A stretch of DNA of 15,190 bases from Sphingomonas bacterium (GCA_026785965.1 JAJAYY010000192.1:1-15190); one strand, 5' to 3'; shown: positions 7,005 to 15,034, counted from the first letter of the stretch. Notes: a model not told the origin generated them from the letters alone. Translations and numbers: made by a program.

Positions 7005-7047
7005 TCGTCTCAAAGTGCTCGTCCGGGGGACGATCACTTGAGACGAT
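7004..7047. repeat. long imperfect hairpin abutting tRNA-Pro copy 2
   Basis: Bases 7004-7013 pair with 7038-7047 (10 pairs), A7014 is bulged, 7015-7017 pair with 7035-7037, C7018/T7034 mismatch, and 7019-7024 pair with 7028-7033, leaving a GGG loop. The 19 pairs start at the final A of the tRNA CCA. No T tract follows on either strand, so it is not a standard intrinsic terminator. It lies between the converging tRNA and permease genes and may stop transcription or be a leftover of a recombination event. Confidence 0.7.
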
Positions 7048-7078
7048 CTGCCGGAAGGCGTCCCGAACAGCGCACTAC

Positions 7079-8389
7079 CTAGAACGGGAAGAAGACCGCG
7101 ATCGCCGCTACTCCGACCACCCAAGTGATGAGGTTGAGCGGTAGGCCGATGCGGACGAAATCCATGTAGCTGTAGCCGCCCATCTTATAAACCAGCACGT
7201 TGGTCTGGTATCCGAACGGCGTCGCGAAGGCGGCGCTTCCGGCCATCATGACGGCGACGAGGAAGGGGCGTGGGCTGACTGCCAGGCTCTCGGCCAACGC
7301 GACCGCGATCGGCGTGACAAGCACCGCGATCGTCGCGTTGGACAATAATTCGGTTAGGAACAGGGTCACGCCGTAAAGCGCAATCAGCGCGATCAGCGGC
7401 CCCATTGGCTCGACCGACCCGACCAGCGCCCGGGTCAACGTTGCAGCAAGGCCGCTTTCCTCCATCGCGATGCCGATCACGACCATGCCGACGATCAATA
7501 GCAACACGTCGGGGCGCAGGCCGCTATAGGCCTCCTCGGCGGTGATTACTCTCAGCAGGATGAGAAGAACGGCACCGGCAAAGGCGGCCGCAGCAATCGG
7601 GGTCCAGCCCATTGCCGCGGCGACGATCGCGCCGACGAAGATCGCCACCGATATCAGGGCGCGCCATGGCCGGAGGGGCCGATGGACCGCGAACACCTTG
7701 CCCTCCACCGGTTGGCCGTCGGCGAAGCGCGATGGCGTCTCGAGCGCCTGGTCGACGCCGATCGGCTCGTTTGTAGCGGGCGAGCTAGCCAATCGACCGC
7801 TGGCGAAGAACAGGTAGATCGAGCCCGCCGCAGCGATGGTGAGGCCGACCGGGGTAATGTCGAACAACCCGAATTGCGGCTGGCCGGCGACCCGGGCCAT
7901 GTCGTTGACGAGGAGGTTGGTCGAGGTGCCGATAAGGGTGCAGGTGCCGCCAAGAATGCAGATATAAGATAAGGGGATCAGGAACCGCCGCGCCGACAGC
8001 GACAGCGTATCCGCGGTTTCCTTGATGACCGGCGCGGCGAGGACGACGATTGGCGTATTGTTGAGGAAAGCGGACAGAGCGCCGCACATGGCAATAAGTA
8101 TCCACAGGCCCGTCGCGCCGACTCGCCTGCAGACCCGGGTCGCGCCACTGATCAACCGGTCTAGCAGGCCCGACAGTTCGATTGCGTAAACCAGCACGAA
8201 CAGCGACGCGAGGGTGATGATCGCGGGGCTGCCGAACGCACCCTGGACCTCGCTTGGCCGCACCGCGCCGCTGACCAGAAGCACCGCCGCGCCGGCGAGG
8301 GCCACGACGTCCGAGCGGACGCGGTCCCAAATGAGCATGGCGACGACGACCGCAAGTACCGCCAGCGTAACCTGTTGGTCGAAGGTCAT
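7079..8389 (-). CDS. compact SLC13-family anion/dicarboxylate permease
   Basis: A 436-residue inner-membrane protein with about ten or eleven hydrophobic segments, arranged as two homologous halves (about 5-200 and 243-434). Each half has a conserved hairpin-loop pair: FLNNTPIVV (108-116) with GTSTNLLV (154-161) in the first, and [10 protein letters not shown] (348-357) with [12 protein letters not shown] (390-401) in the second. This fits SLC13/divalent-anion symporters, which import dicarboxylates, sulfate or similar anions. Many bacterial relatives of about 590 residues carry two TrkA-C domains between the halves; here only a 40-residue linker (201-240) remains. The ATG at 8389 gives [14 protein letters not shown] directly before the first helix; no Shine-Dalgarno is seen. 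It is the last gene of the operon, 37 bases after the aldolase gene. Substrate unknown. Confidence 0.85.
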   Translation of the reverse strand: MTFDQQVTLAVLAVVVAMLIWDRVRSDVVALAGAAVLLVSGAVRPSEVQGAFGSPAIITLASLFVLVYAIELSGLLDRLISGATRVCRRVGATGLWILIAMCGALSAFLNNTPIVVLAAPVIKETADTLSLSARRFLIPLSYICILGGTCTLIGTSTNLLVNDMARVAGQPQFGLFDITPVGLTIAAAGSIYLFFASGRLASSPATNEPIGVDQALETPSRFADGQPVEGKVFAVHRPLRPWRALISVAIFVGAIVAAAMGWTPIAAAAFAGAVLLILLRVITAEEAYSGLRPDVLLLIVGMVVIGIAMEESGLAATLTRALVGSVEPMGPLIALIALYGVTLFLTELLSNATIAVLVTPIAVALAESLAVSPRPFLVAVMMAGSAAFATPFGYQTNVLVYKMGGYSYMDFVRIGLPLNLITWVVGVAAIAVFFPF

Positions 8390-8426
8390 GCGCGGCGATC
8401 GAGCGGTCGCGCCGGGTCTGTGTCCA

Positions 8427-9254
8427 TCAGCCAGCAAACCCCGGATCGAGGCGGTACGCTTTCCGCTTGAGCGCAGGCCAGGCGAGCAGGTTGGCGGCCA
8501 TTTTGAGGCCGACACCGCCCTGGCTTGCGGCGAGTTCGGCGGCGCCCTGCGGCGGATTGCTGAGCTTGTCGCCGGCCGAAAGCGCCATGATCTGCGCCTC
8601 GCACGCGCGCTCGATGAAATAGAGCTTGAGGAAGCATTCGCCGACATTGCCGCCGACCGCGAGGGTGCCGTGATTGCGCAGCAGCATGCCTCCCTTGGTG
8701 CCAAGATCGGCGACAATCCGCTCGCGCTCGTCATGGTCGACCGCGACCCCTTCATACTCGTGGAAGGCAAGGTCGCTGCGGACCAGCATCGCGGTCTGGG
8801 TCAGCGGCAACAGACCCTCCTCATGCGCGCTGACTGCCTGGCCCGCGGGCGTGTGGAGGTGCATCACCACATGCGCGTCCTCGCGCGCCATATGCACCGC
8901 CGAATGGATCGTGAAGCCGGCCGGATTGGTGATGAACGGGGTCGGATCAACCGGATTGCCATTGACGTCGACCTTGACCAGCGACGAGGCCGTCACCTCC
9001 TCGAACATCAACTGGTAGGGATTGAGCAGGAAGTGGTGCTCCGGCCCCGGGATGCGCGCCGAATGGTGGGTGAAGATAAGGTCGTCCCAGCCGAAATGCG
9101 CGACCAGTCGGTAGGCCGCGGCAAGATCGACCCGGATCGCCCATTCCTCGTCGCTGACCTTGCCCTTCAGCGACGGGATTTCGACCGTGCCTTCGTCGCT
9201 CCGCGCGGCGTGGATGTCATCCATTCCACGGGTCATATTATCGACGCGATTCAT
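8427..9254 (-). CDS. class II aldolase/adducin family protein
   Basis: A 275-residue protein of the metal-dependent class II aldolase/adducin-head fold. The zinc site is recognisable: Glu85/Glu86 in MFEEVTASS, His132 and His134 in VVMHLHT, and His195 in LLRNHGTLAV. Known members are sugar-phosphate aldolases, ribulose-5-phosphate 4-epimerases and HCOMODA decarboxylases, so the reaction cannot be read from the motif. The N-terminal 40 residues (to SDEEWAIRVDLAAAYR) precede the fold. The ATG at 9254 overlaps the stop of the upstream isomerase gene (ATGA, 9251-9254), implying translational coupling; ATGs at residues 7 and 11 are alternatives. Its coupling to a GST-zeta isomerase and thioesterase suggests catabolism of a carboxylic acid rather than of a sugar; that is inference. 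Confidence 0.88.
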   Translation of the reverse strand: MNRVDNMTRGMDDIHAARSDEGTVEIPSLKGKVSDEEWAIRVDLAAAYRLVAHFGWDDLIFTHHSARIPGPEHHFLLNPYQLMFEEVTASSLVKVDVNGNPVDPTPFITNPAGFTIHSAVHMAREDAHVVMHLHTPAGQAVSAHEEGLLPLTQTAMLVRSDLAFHEYEGVAVDHDERERIVADLGTKGGMLLRNHGTLAVGGNVGECFLKLYFIERACEAQIMALSAGDKLSNPPQGAAELAASQGGVGLKMAANLLAWPALKRKAYRLDPGFAG

Positions 9255-9892
9255 GCGGGCTGCTCCTGACGATCGGGATGGGCGGCGGCAAAGGCGGGAA
9301 GCGCGTTGGCGCTTTCTTCGGCGCGGCGCAGCGTAGGGTAATGATCGATCCGGACTCCGAAGCGTCGCGCATTGTACAATTGCGGAACCAGGCAGATGTC
9401 GGCCAGCGTTGGCGCGTCGCCAACCAGGAAACTCCCCGCCTGCGGCTTGGCCATCGCCTCGAGCGCGGACAGCCCCTCGCTCACCCAGTGGCGATACCAA
9501 TCGTCCTTGGCATCCTGCGGCTGGTGCAATTCGCGTTCAAGATATTTGAGCACGCGCAGATTGTTGAGCGGGTGGATGTCACACGCCACGACCAAGGCCA
9601 GCGCGAGGATATGGCTGCGCGCCGCGGGGTCTTTGGCGACGAACGGGTTGGGTTCGAAATTGGCATCGAGATAGTCGCAGATGGCGAGGCTCTGGGTCAA
9701 TTTGTGGCCGTCGATCTCGAGCATCGGCACGAAACCCTGCGGATTGATCGCGCGATAGGCGGCGTCGGCTTGCGCATTGCTGGCAAGGTTGACGCCGCGC
9801 TGCTCATATTCGACGCCCTTCAGATTGAGCGCGATGCGGACCCGGTACGCGGCCGACGATCGGAAATAGTCATGAAGGATGGCGCGCGACAT
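9251..9892 (-). CDS. maiA: maleylacetoacetate isomerase-like zeta-class GST
   Basis: A 213-residue glutathione S-transferase of the zeta class. The thioredoxin-like domain (1-80) opens with LHDYFRSSAAYRVRIALNLK, carrying the active-site Ser12-Ser13 and Arg17, then NPQGFVPMLEI at 50-60 and QSLAICDYL at 67-75 for glutathione contact. The helical domain follows with CDIHPLNNLRVLKYL near 104 and the structural GDAPTLADICLVP at 158-170. Zeta enzymes isomerise maleylacetoacetate to fumarylacetoacetate in tyrosine/homogentisate breakdown, using glutathione. No homogentisate dioxygenase or fumarylacetoacetase is visible in the window, so the substrate could be another cis-unsaturated keto-acid such as maleylpyruvate. 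The ATG at 9892 is 32 bases after the thioesterase gene; AGG lies about ten bases upstream. Confidence 0.88.
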   Translation of the reverse strand: MSRAILHDYFRSSAAYRVRIALNLKGVEYEQRGVNLASNAQADAAYRAINPQGFVPMLEIDGHKLTQSLAICDYLDANFEPNPFVAKDPAARSHILALALVVACDIHPLNNLRVLKYLERELHQPQDAKDDWYRHWVSEGLSALEAMAKPQAGSFLVGDAPTLADICLVPQLYNARRFGVRIDHYPTLRRAEESANALPAFAAAHPDRQEQPA

Positions 9893-9924
9893 CGATCGAG
9901 CCTGCGCTTTGCCGGTGGCGTTCG

Positions 9925-10326
9925 TCAATCGCCCATGAACGGCGCGATCACTTCGGCGGGGACGCGCAGCGGGCGGCCGCTGGCCTTGTCGATGATCGCC
10001 CATTGGGTGATCGCCTTGACCCGAACCTTGTCGTCCGCGCCGATGAATTCCATGTGCCGCTCGAACCGCGCGCCGCGCGGGGCATCGCCGACCCAGGTTC
10101 GCCCCATCACCGTTTCGCCCGCTACCACCGCGCGCAGATAATCGATCTCATGCCGCACGACGACCCACACATAGGCATTTTGGTGCGCGGGGTCGGCGAC
10201 GCGGTACCAATGCGCCAGCGCGACCTCCTGGATCCACTGCACCCACACCGCATTGTTGACATGGCCAAGCTCATCGATGTGCTCGGGCCGCGCCATGATC
10301 GGCAGCGTAAAGACCGGTCGCGTCAT
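9925..10326 (-). CDS. hotdog-fold acyl-CoA thioesterase (4-hydroxybenzoyl-CoA thioesterase-like)
   Basis: A 133-residue single-domain hotdog protein. Residues 16-25, with Asp18 and GHVNN at 21-25, form the catalytic motif of YbgC/FadM/4-hydroxybenzoyl-CoA thioesterase relatives; the family pattern continues with EIDYLRAVVAGETV at 60-73 and a C-terminal strand pair with AITQWAIIDKASGRP. Members hydrolyse acyl- or aroyl-CoA thioesters in the cytoplasm; the substrate here is unknown. The ATG at 10326 overlaps the stop of the upstream oligopeptidase gene by four bases (ATGA, 10323-10326), so translation is probably coupled. It precedes the maleylacetoacetate isomerase-like gene by 32 bases. Confidence 0.9.
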   Translation of the reverse strand: MTRPVFTLPIMARPEHIDELGHVNNAVWVQWIQEVALAHWYRVADPAHQNAYVWVVVRHEIDYLRAVVAGETVMGRTWVGDAPRGARFERHMEFIGADDKVRVKAITQWAIIDKASGRPLRVPAEVIAPFMGD

Positions 10327-12479
10327 TCGCCGATCTGGGTCAGCACGAAGGTATAGGCCTCGGCCACCTCGTGGAGCGCGTTCCAGCGGCCCGACTTTCC
10401 GCCATGCCCCGCGCCCATGTTGATCTTGAGCAGCAGCAGATTGTCGTCGGTCTTGGTCGCGCGCAGCCGGGCGGCCCATTTGGCGGGCTCCCAATAGGTC
10501 ACGCGCGGATCGTTGAGCCCGCCGGTGATGAGCATCGGCGGGTAAGCCTGCGCGGTGACATTGTCATACGGGCTGTAGCTCCGGATCAGCTTGAACGCCT
10601 CGGGATCGGTGATCGGGTTGCCCCATTCGGTCCATTCGCCCGGGGTCAGCGGCAGCGTGTCGTCGAGCATCGTGTTGAGCACATCGACGAACGGCACGTC
10701 GGCGACCACCGCACCGAACAGCTCGGGCGCCTGATTGACCGCCGCGCCCATCAATTCGCCCCCGGCCGACCCGCCCTGCGCCGCGATCCGTCCGGGCTTG
10801 GCATAGCCTTCCTTGACCAGCCCGCGCGTGACATCGACGAAATCGTTGAACGCGTTGTTGCGCGCCTTCAATTTCCCGTCGAGAAACCATTGATAGCCCA
10901 GATCGTCGCCGCCGCGGATATGCGCGATGGCATAAGCGAAGCCGCGATCGACCAGGCTCAGCCGGCTGGTCGAGAAGCTCGGCGGGATGGCAAAGCCATA
11001 GGCGCCATAGCCATAGACGAACAGCTTGCCCGAACCGTCCTTGCGGCTGCCCTTGAGGCGGACCACCGATACCGGAACCTGTTTTCCGTCGCGCGCCGCG
11101 ATCATCAGCCGGTCGGTGACATATTTGGTCGGATCATAGCCCGACGGAATTTCCTGGACCTTAAGTGTCTCGAGCCGGTCGTCGGCGGGGTGATAGTCGA
11201 ACACCGTCGCCGGGGTGACCATCGACGAATAGCTTAGCCGGTAGGCGGCGGGGGCATATTCGGGGTTGCCGCCAAAGCTCGCGCTATAGCTTGCCTCGGC
11301 GAACGGCACGCGCTCCTCTTGGCCGCTGGCGTAATCGCGCAGCACCAGTTGATCGAGGCCGTCGACGCGGCTGGTGACGAGCAAATGATCGCGATGCGCG
11401 GTGACCCCGCGAAGGTAAGTGCGGTCGCTCCCCGCGATCAGCGTCGTCCACGTGGCGGGCGCCTTGGGATTGGCGCTGGCGATGCGGAAATTGACGTGAT
11501 CGTCGTTGGTCAGAATCCACAATTTGCCGTGCGCCGCATCGACTTCATATTGGCGATCGATCTTGCGCGGGCTGATCAGCACCGGTGCCGCATCGGGCTG
11601 GTCGGCGGGGACAAAGCGGACTTCGTTCGACGAATTGTTGCCGCTGGAGATGAAGATCAGGCTGCGGTCGGTCGAGCGGTCGACCCCGACCGAAAAAGCG
11701 ATGTCGGCTTTCTCCTCGTACAGCGTCTTGGCCTTGGCCGGATCGTCGCCGATGCGGTGATAGCGCGCGCGATAGCTGCGCCATTGGTCGTTGACCTCGG
11801 TGAACACCAGGCCCGCCGAATCGCTCGTCCATATTGGGCTGCCGATCCCTACCGCGGTAACCGTTTCAAGCGTCTTGCCGGATGCGAGGTCGCGCACCAC
11901 CAGCTTGAACCGCTCCGATCCGTCATCGTCGACCAGGGTGGCGAGCAATTTGCCATCGGGGCTGGTCGCGAACGCGCCGAGGCGAAAATATTCCTTGCCC
12001 TCGGCTTGGCTATTCTCGCTGAAAATCAATTGGTCGGCGCCCCCCGCAGCCGGTCGCCGAAACCAGTCGCGATATTGCGATCCGGTCTTGAATGCCGACC
12101 AATAGAGAAAATCGCCATCGCGGATCGGGACCGAACTGTCGTCCTCCTTGATGCGGCCCTTCATCTCCTCGAACAAGCTTTCGGTGAGCGCGGCATGGGG
12201 CTTCATCGCCGCGTCGAAATACGCGTTCTCGGCTTTCAGATAATCGAGCACATCCTTGTCATCGACCTTGGGATAGCCCTTGTCGCGCAGCCACGCATAA
12301 GGATCCTCGACCGTCACCCCGTGGCGCTCATAGCTGTACGGGCGTTGCTCGGCGCGCGGTGGGGCGGGAAGGCTGTTGCTAAGGGTCATGGTCGCTTTCT
12401 GAGCGTGACTTGGCGTGGTGGCGAGAAACGGCGCGGTGAGTGCGGTCGCGAGCGTCGCGGCGAGCATAAATCTGGTCAT
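10323..12479 (-). CDS. exported S9A prolyl-oligopeptidase family peptidase (oligopeptidase B-like)
   Basis: A 718-residue serine peptidase. Residues 1-26 form a signal peptide (MTRFMLAATLATALTAPFLA, cut after SHA), so it likely acts in the periplasm, unlike cytoplasmic enterobacterial oligopeptidase B. A beta-propeller domain covers about 110-450 and restricts access to short peptides. The alpha/beta-hydrolase domain follows, with GGSAGG at 569-574 (nucleophile Ser571), Asp657 in GGLNDPRV and His692 in GAGHGG. The oligopeptidase-B hallmark GEWTEWGNP (614-622), with its acidic residues, suggests cleavage after Arg or Lys. The ATG at 12479 gives a clean signal peptide; ATG at residue 5 is an alternative and no Shine-Dalgarno is obvious. 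It is the first gene of the five-gene operon and diverges from an Xaa-Pro aminopeptidase gene 93 bases away. Confidence 0.93.
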   Translation of the reverse strand: MTRFMLAATLATALTAPFLATTPSHAQKATMTLSNSLPAPPRAEQRPYSYERHGVTVEDPYAWLRDKGYPKVDDKDVLDYLKAENAYFDAAMKPHAALTESLFEEMKGRIKEDDSSVPIRDGDFLYWSAFKTGSQYRDWFRRPAAGGADQLIFSENSQAEGKEYFRLGAFATSPDGKLLATLVDDDGSERFKLVVRDLASGKTLETVTAVGIGSPIWTSDSAGLVFTEVNDQWRSYRARYHRIGDDPAKAKTLYEEKADIAFSVGVDRSTDRSLIFISSGNNSSNEVRFVPADQPDAAPVLISPRKIDRQYEVDAAHGKLWILTNDDHVNFRIASANPKAPATWTTLIAGSDRTYLRGVTAHRDHLLVTSRVDGLDQLVLRDYASGQEERVPFAEASYSASFGGNPEYAPAAYRLSYSSMVTPATVFDYHPADDRLETLKVQEIPSGYDPTKYVTDRLMIAARDGKQVPVSVVRLKGSRKDGSGKLFVYGYGAYGFAIPPSFSTSRLSLVDRGFAYAIAHIRGGDDLGYQWFLDGKLKARNNAFNDFVDVTRGLVKEGYAKPGRIAAQGGSAGGELMGAAVNQAPELFGAVVADVPFVDVLNTMLDDTLPLTPGEWTEWGNPITDPEAFKLIRSYSPYDNVTAQAYPPMLITGGLNDPRVTYWEPAKWAARLRATKTDDNLLLLKINMGAGHGGKSGRWNALHEVAEAYTFVLTQIGE

Positions 12480-12572
12480 GCCGGCGAATGAAGCAAGCGT
12501 AGCCGGTCGCGTCCAGCACTAAACGGCGCTAAGAGAGCGCAATTGCCCCCGTCTGTCGAAAAATGGTGCCTT
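12480..12572. promoter_or_regulatory. divergent promoter region between two peptidase genes
   Basis: This 93-bp gap must drive both the leftward oligopeptidase operon and the rightward aminopeptidase gene. It contains a small inverted repeat GCGCT-aagag-AGCGC. I could not assign convincing -35/-10 hexamers, and neither start codon has a visible Shine-Dalgarno, so leaderless or short-leader transcripts are possible. Confidence 0.4.
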
Positions 12573-14366
12573 ATGTCGTCCTACGCCGATCGCTTGTCCG
12601 CCCTCCGCGCGCAGTTGAAGCGCGACCACCTCGATGGCTTCGTCGTCCCGCTGACCGACGAGCATATGAGCGAATATGTCGGCAGCTACGCCCAGCGGCT
12701 GCAATGGCTGACCGGGTTCCAGGGCTCGGCCGGGTCGGCCGCGGTGCTTCCCGAGGAGGCTGCGATCTTCACCGATGGGCGCTACACGATCCAGGTCCGG
12801 CAGCAGGTTTCGGCCAGCGAATGGAGCTACCAGTCGGTGCCCGAAACCAGCATCGCCGTATGGCTCGCTGCCAATGCCAAGGGCGGCGCACGGATCGGAT
12901 ACGATCCGTGGCTGCACAGCCGCGACTGGGTCAAGGCGGCGACCGTGGCGTTGAAGGCGAAGGGCGCCGAGCTGGTCGCGGTGGGGACCAATCCGATCGA
13001 CCGGGTGTGGGCCGACCGCCCGGCGCCCTCGGCGGCGCGGCTGGTGGTCCAGCCCGAGGCGCTGGCGGGCAAGTCGTCGGCGCAGAAGCGCCACGAGGTG
13101 GCCGACTGGCTGGTCGAGAAAAAGGCTGACGCAGCGGTGCTCGCGGCGCTCGATTCGATCGCCTGGACGTTCAACGTGCGCGGCGCCGACGTGACGCATA
13201 CCCCGGTCGCTCTGGCTTATGCGATCGTCAATGCCGACGGGACGGCGGACTTGTTCGTGGCGGGGGAGAAGGTCGGCGACGACGTTCGCGCCCACCTCGG
13301 CAATGGGGTGCGGCTGCACGAGCGCGACGCGTTCGAGCCTTTTTTGCGCGGGCTCAAGGGCAAGACAATCGCGGTTGACCCCGAGCGCTCGGTGGCGGCG
13401 ATCACGCAGGCGCTCGACGCTGCCGGGGCGACGATCCTCGACGCGCGCGATCCGGTGGTGCTGGCCAAAGCGATCAAGAACAAGGTCGAGATCGACGGGC
13501 ACAAAGCGGCACAGGCGCGCGATGGGGCGGCGATCGCCAAGTTCTTGCGCTGGGTCGAGGTTGATGACGCCTCGGGCAAAATCGACGAGATCAAGGCCGC
13601 TGCACATCTCGAGGGGCTGCGGCGCGAGACGGGGGCGCTAAAGGATCTGTCGTTCAACACGATTTCGGCGGTCGGGCCCAATGGCGCGCTGCCCCATTAT
13701 GGCGGCACCGCGAACCGGCCGCTCGCGCCCGGAACATTGTTCCTGTGCGATTCGGGGGGGCAATATCAGGACGGGACGACCGATATCACGCGCACCGTGC
13801 CGCTCGGGAGCCCAAGCGACGAGATGCGTGATCGCTTCACGCGCGTGCTCAGGGGCCATATCGCGATTGCCACGGCGCTTTTCCCCAAAGGCACGCGCGG
13901 CTCTCAACTCGACAGCTTCGCGCGTCGGCCGCTGTGGGAAGCAGGCCTCGATTATGCGCATGGCACTGGGCATGGAGTCGGCGCTTTCCTGTCGGTCCAC
14001 GAAGGGCCGCAGCGGATTTCACCGGTCGGGTCGAGCCAGGCGGGCGGAGACGAGCCGCTGCAAGCGGGAATGATCCTTTCGAACGAGCCCGGCTATTACA
14101 AGGACGGCGACTACGGCATCCGGATCGAGAATCTGGTGCTGGTGGTGGAAAAGGCGGTAGTCGGCGCCGAAAAGGAGTTGCTCGGGTTTGAAACGCTGAC
14201 CTATGCGCCGATTGACCGGCGGCTGGTGGATGGCGACATGCTCAACGCTGCCGAGCGCTCGTGGCTCGACGATTATCATGCCGAAGTGCTGGCCCGGATC
14301 GGGCCGCAGCTTGAGGGGGAAGACAAGACATGGCTCGAAACGCAATGCGCGCCGCTCGTGCGCTGA
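12573..14366 (+). CDS. M24B Xaa-Pro aminopeptidase (long XPNPEP1-like form)
   Basis: A 597-residue metallo-aminopeptidase that removes an N-terminal residue preceding proline. It has the three-domain build of eukaryotic XPNPEP1-type enzymes: two creatinase-like N-terminal domains (about 1-155 and 160-305) and a pita-bread catalytic domain (about 310-540), then a C-terminal tail. All five metal ligands are present: Asp393 and Asp404 in DSGGQYQDGTTDITRT, His467 in GTGHGVG, Glu505 in SNEPGYY and Glu519 in IRIEN. E. coli PepP is shorter, about 440 residues. There is no signal peptide, so it is cytoplasmic. The ATG at 12573 gives MSSYADRLSALR; an in-frame TTG at 12543 is less likely. It could finish digestion of peptides released by the divergently encoded exported oligopeptidase. 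Its last 37 bases overlap a small downstream frame. Confidence 0.95.
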   Translation: MSSYADRLSALRAQLKRDHLDGFVVPLTDEHMSEYVGSYAQRLQWLTGFQGSAGSAAVLPEEAAIFTDGRYTIQVRQQVSASEWSYQSVPETSIAVWLAANAKGGARIGYDPWLHSRDWVKAATVALKAKGAELVAVGTNPIDRVWADRPAPSAARLVVQPEALAGKSSAQKRHEVADWLVEKKADAAVLAALDSIAWTFNVRGADVTHTPVALAYAIVNADGTADLFVAGEKVGDDVRAHLGNGVRLHERDAFEPFLRGLKGKTIAVDPERSVAAITQALDAAGATILDARDPVVLAKAIKNKVEIDGHKAAQARDGAAIAKFLRWVEVDDASGKIDEIKAAAHLEGLRRETGALKDLSFNTISAVGPNGALPHYGGTANRPLAPGTLFLCDSGGQYQDGTTDITRTVPLGSPSDEMRDRFTRVLRGHIAIATALFPKGTRGSQLDSFARRPLWEAGLDYAHGTGHGVGAFLSVHEGPQRISPVGSSQAGGDEPLQAGMILSNEPGYYKDGDYGIRIENLVLVVEKAVVGAEKELLGFETLTYAPIDRRLVDGDMLNAAERSWLDDYHAEVLARIGPQLEGEDKTWLETQCAPLVR

Positions 14367-14500
14367 ACTGGGTGGCATTTGGCTGGATTGCCGTCGGCGC
14401 GATTCTTGCCTCGCTGATCATCCTCGGGCCGCGCGTGGCTCTCAATCGCGGGCTCGATGCCGGCTATTCGCTCGCCAGCTGGGCGTCGTCCTTATTGTGA
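14330..14500 (+). CDS. small single-helix membrane protein (hypothetical)
   Basis: A 56-residue frame, MARNAMRAARALNWVAFGW onward, with a basic N-terminus and one strong transmembrane segment at about 13-33 (ending in LIILGP), then a short tail. It starts inside the last 37 bases of the aminopeptidase gene in another frame, with a GAGGGGGA Shine-Dalgarno-like run about nine bases before the ATG at 14330; ATG at residue 6 is an alternative. The positively charged start followed by one clean helix, and codons unlike a chance frame, make it plausible. I recognise no family. Its 3' end overlaps the opposite-strand 46-aa gene tail to tail. Confidence 0.5.
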   Translation: MARNAMRAARALNWVAFGWIAVGAILASLIILGPRVALNRGLDAGYSLASWASSLL

Positions 14501-14604
14501 GGCAGCGCGGGAGCGTTGTCGCGGCTTTGCGCCTTGCGGCGGCGAAGGTTGTCGCGCAGCGCCGCGGCAAGCCGGGCATTACGCGCAGGGTCTGACTTGG
14601 CCAT
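14464..14604 (-). CDS. short basic hypothetical protein of sphingomonad type
   Basis: A 46-residue protein starting MAKSDPARNARLAAALRDN, followed by LRRRKAQSRD and a polar acidic tail. The pattern of a short helix with RLAAALRxNLRRRKAQ is, from memory, a recurrent small protein in Sphingomonadaceae of unknown function; the basic helix could bind nucleic acid or ribosomes, which is speculation. The ATG at 14604 is chosen over upstream extension because the motif starts there; no strong Shine-Dalgarno is seen. Its last 37 bases overlap the opposite-strand small membrane-protein frame, so perhaps only one of the two is translated there. Confidence 0.6.
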   Translation of the reverse strand: MAKSDPARNARLAAALRDNLRRRKAQSRDNAPALPHNKDDAQLASE

Positions 14605-14646
14605 GCCACAGTCGTTAATATTCGATGGGCGGCGGGGCAAGCCGGG

Positions 14647-14675
14647 TTGACGCGCCCGCACCCAACATCCATAGG
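14647..14675 (+). promoter_or_regulatory. candidate promoter of tRNA-Thr
   Basis: TTGACG (14647-14652), a good -35 for alphaproteobacterial sigma-70, lies 17 bases from CATAGG (14670-14675), a weak -10. Transcription would begin about 14 bases before the mature tRNA. Confidence 0.45.
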
Positions 14676-14695
14676 CCCGCCGGTCGTCGAGACAT

Positions 14696-14770
<75 letters not shown>

Positions 14771-14872
14771 TTTTTCCCGATCTGGGCCACTCCAATGTCC
14801 AGTGCCCGACAATTCACCGTTTCTTTACCCTCGTCCCCCAAAAAGTGGCTCACTGATATTAGGGGATTGAAA

Positions 14873-15034
14873 ATGGTCAAGCTTTTCAAGCTGCTTCGCG
14901 ATTCGCGCGGCGCTACCGCGATCGAGTATGGCCTGATTGCCGCGCTCATCGCCGTCGCCGCGATTACCGCGATGACCAGCATTGGTTCAAAGCTGGGTTC
15001 GACCTTCAACAACGTGTCGTCGAACCTCGGCTAA
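14873..15034 (+). CDS. Flp/Fap-type pilin
   Basis: A 53-residue Flp-family type IVb prepilin, the structural subunit of tad (tight adherence) pili. The short leader MVKLFKLLRDSRG is followed by the prepilin-peptidase site after Gly13, with Glu18-Tyr19 at mature positions 5-6 (ATAIEYGLIAALIAV), then one hydrophobic helix to about residue 34 and a small polar tail. The ATG at 14873 has AGGGG seven bases upstream; the frame extends upstream to 14795 but those residues do not look like a leader. In alphaproteobacteria such a gene often heads a cpa/tad cluster; if so it lies past the right edge, since nothing identifiable follows here. Confidence 0.93.
   Translation: MVKLFKLLRDSRGATAIEYGLIAALIAVAAITAMTSIGSKLGSTFNNVSSNLG

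Noticed and set aside
8390..8770. N-terminal extension of the permease frame, giving a protein of 563 residues
   Set aside because: The extra residues overlap the aldolase gene in another frame, are Ser/Arg-rich and are not membrane-like; the ATG at 8389 directly precedes the first helix.
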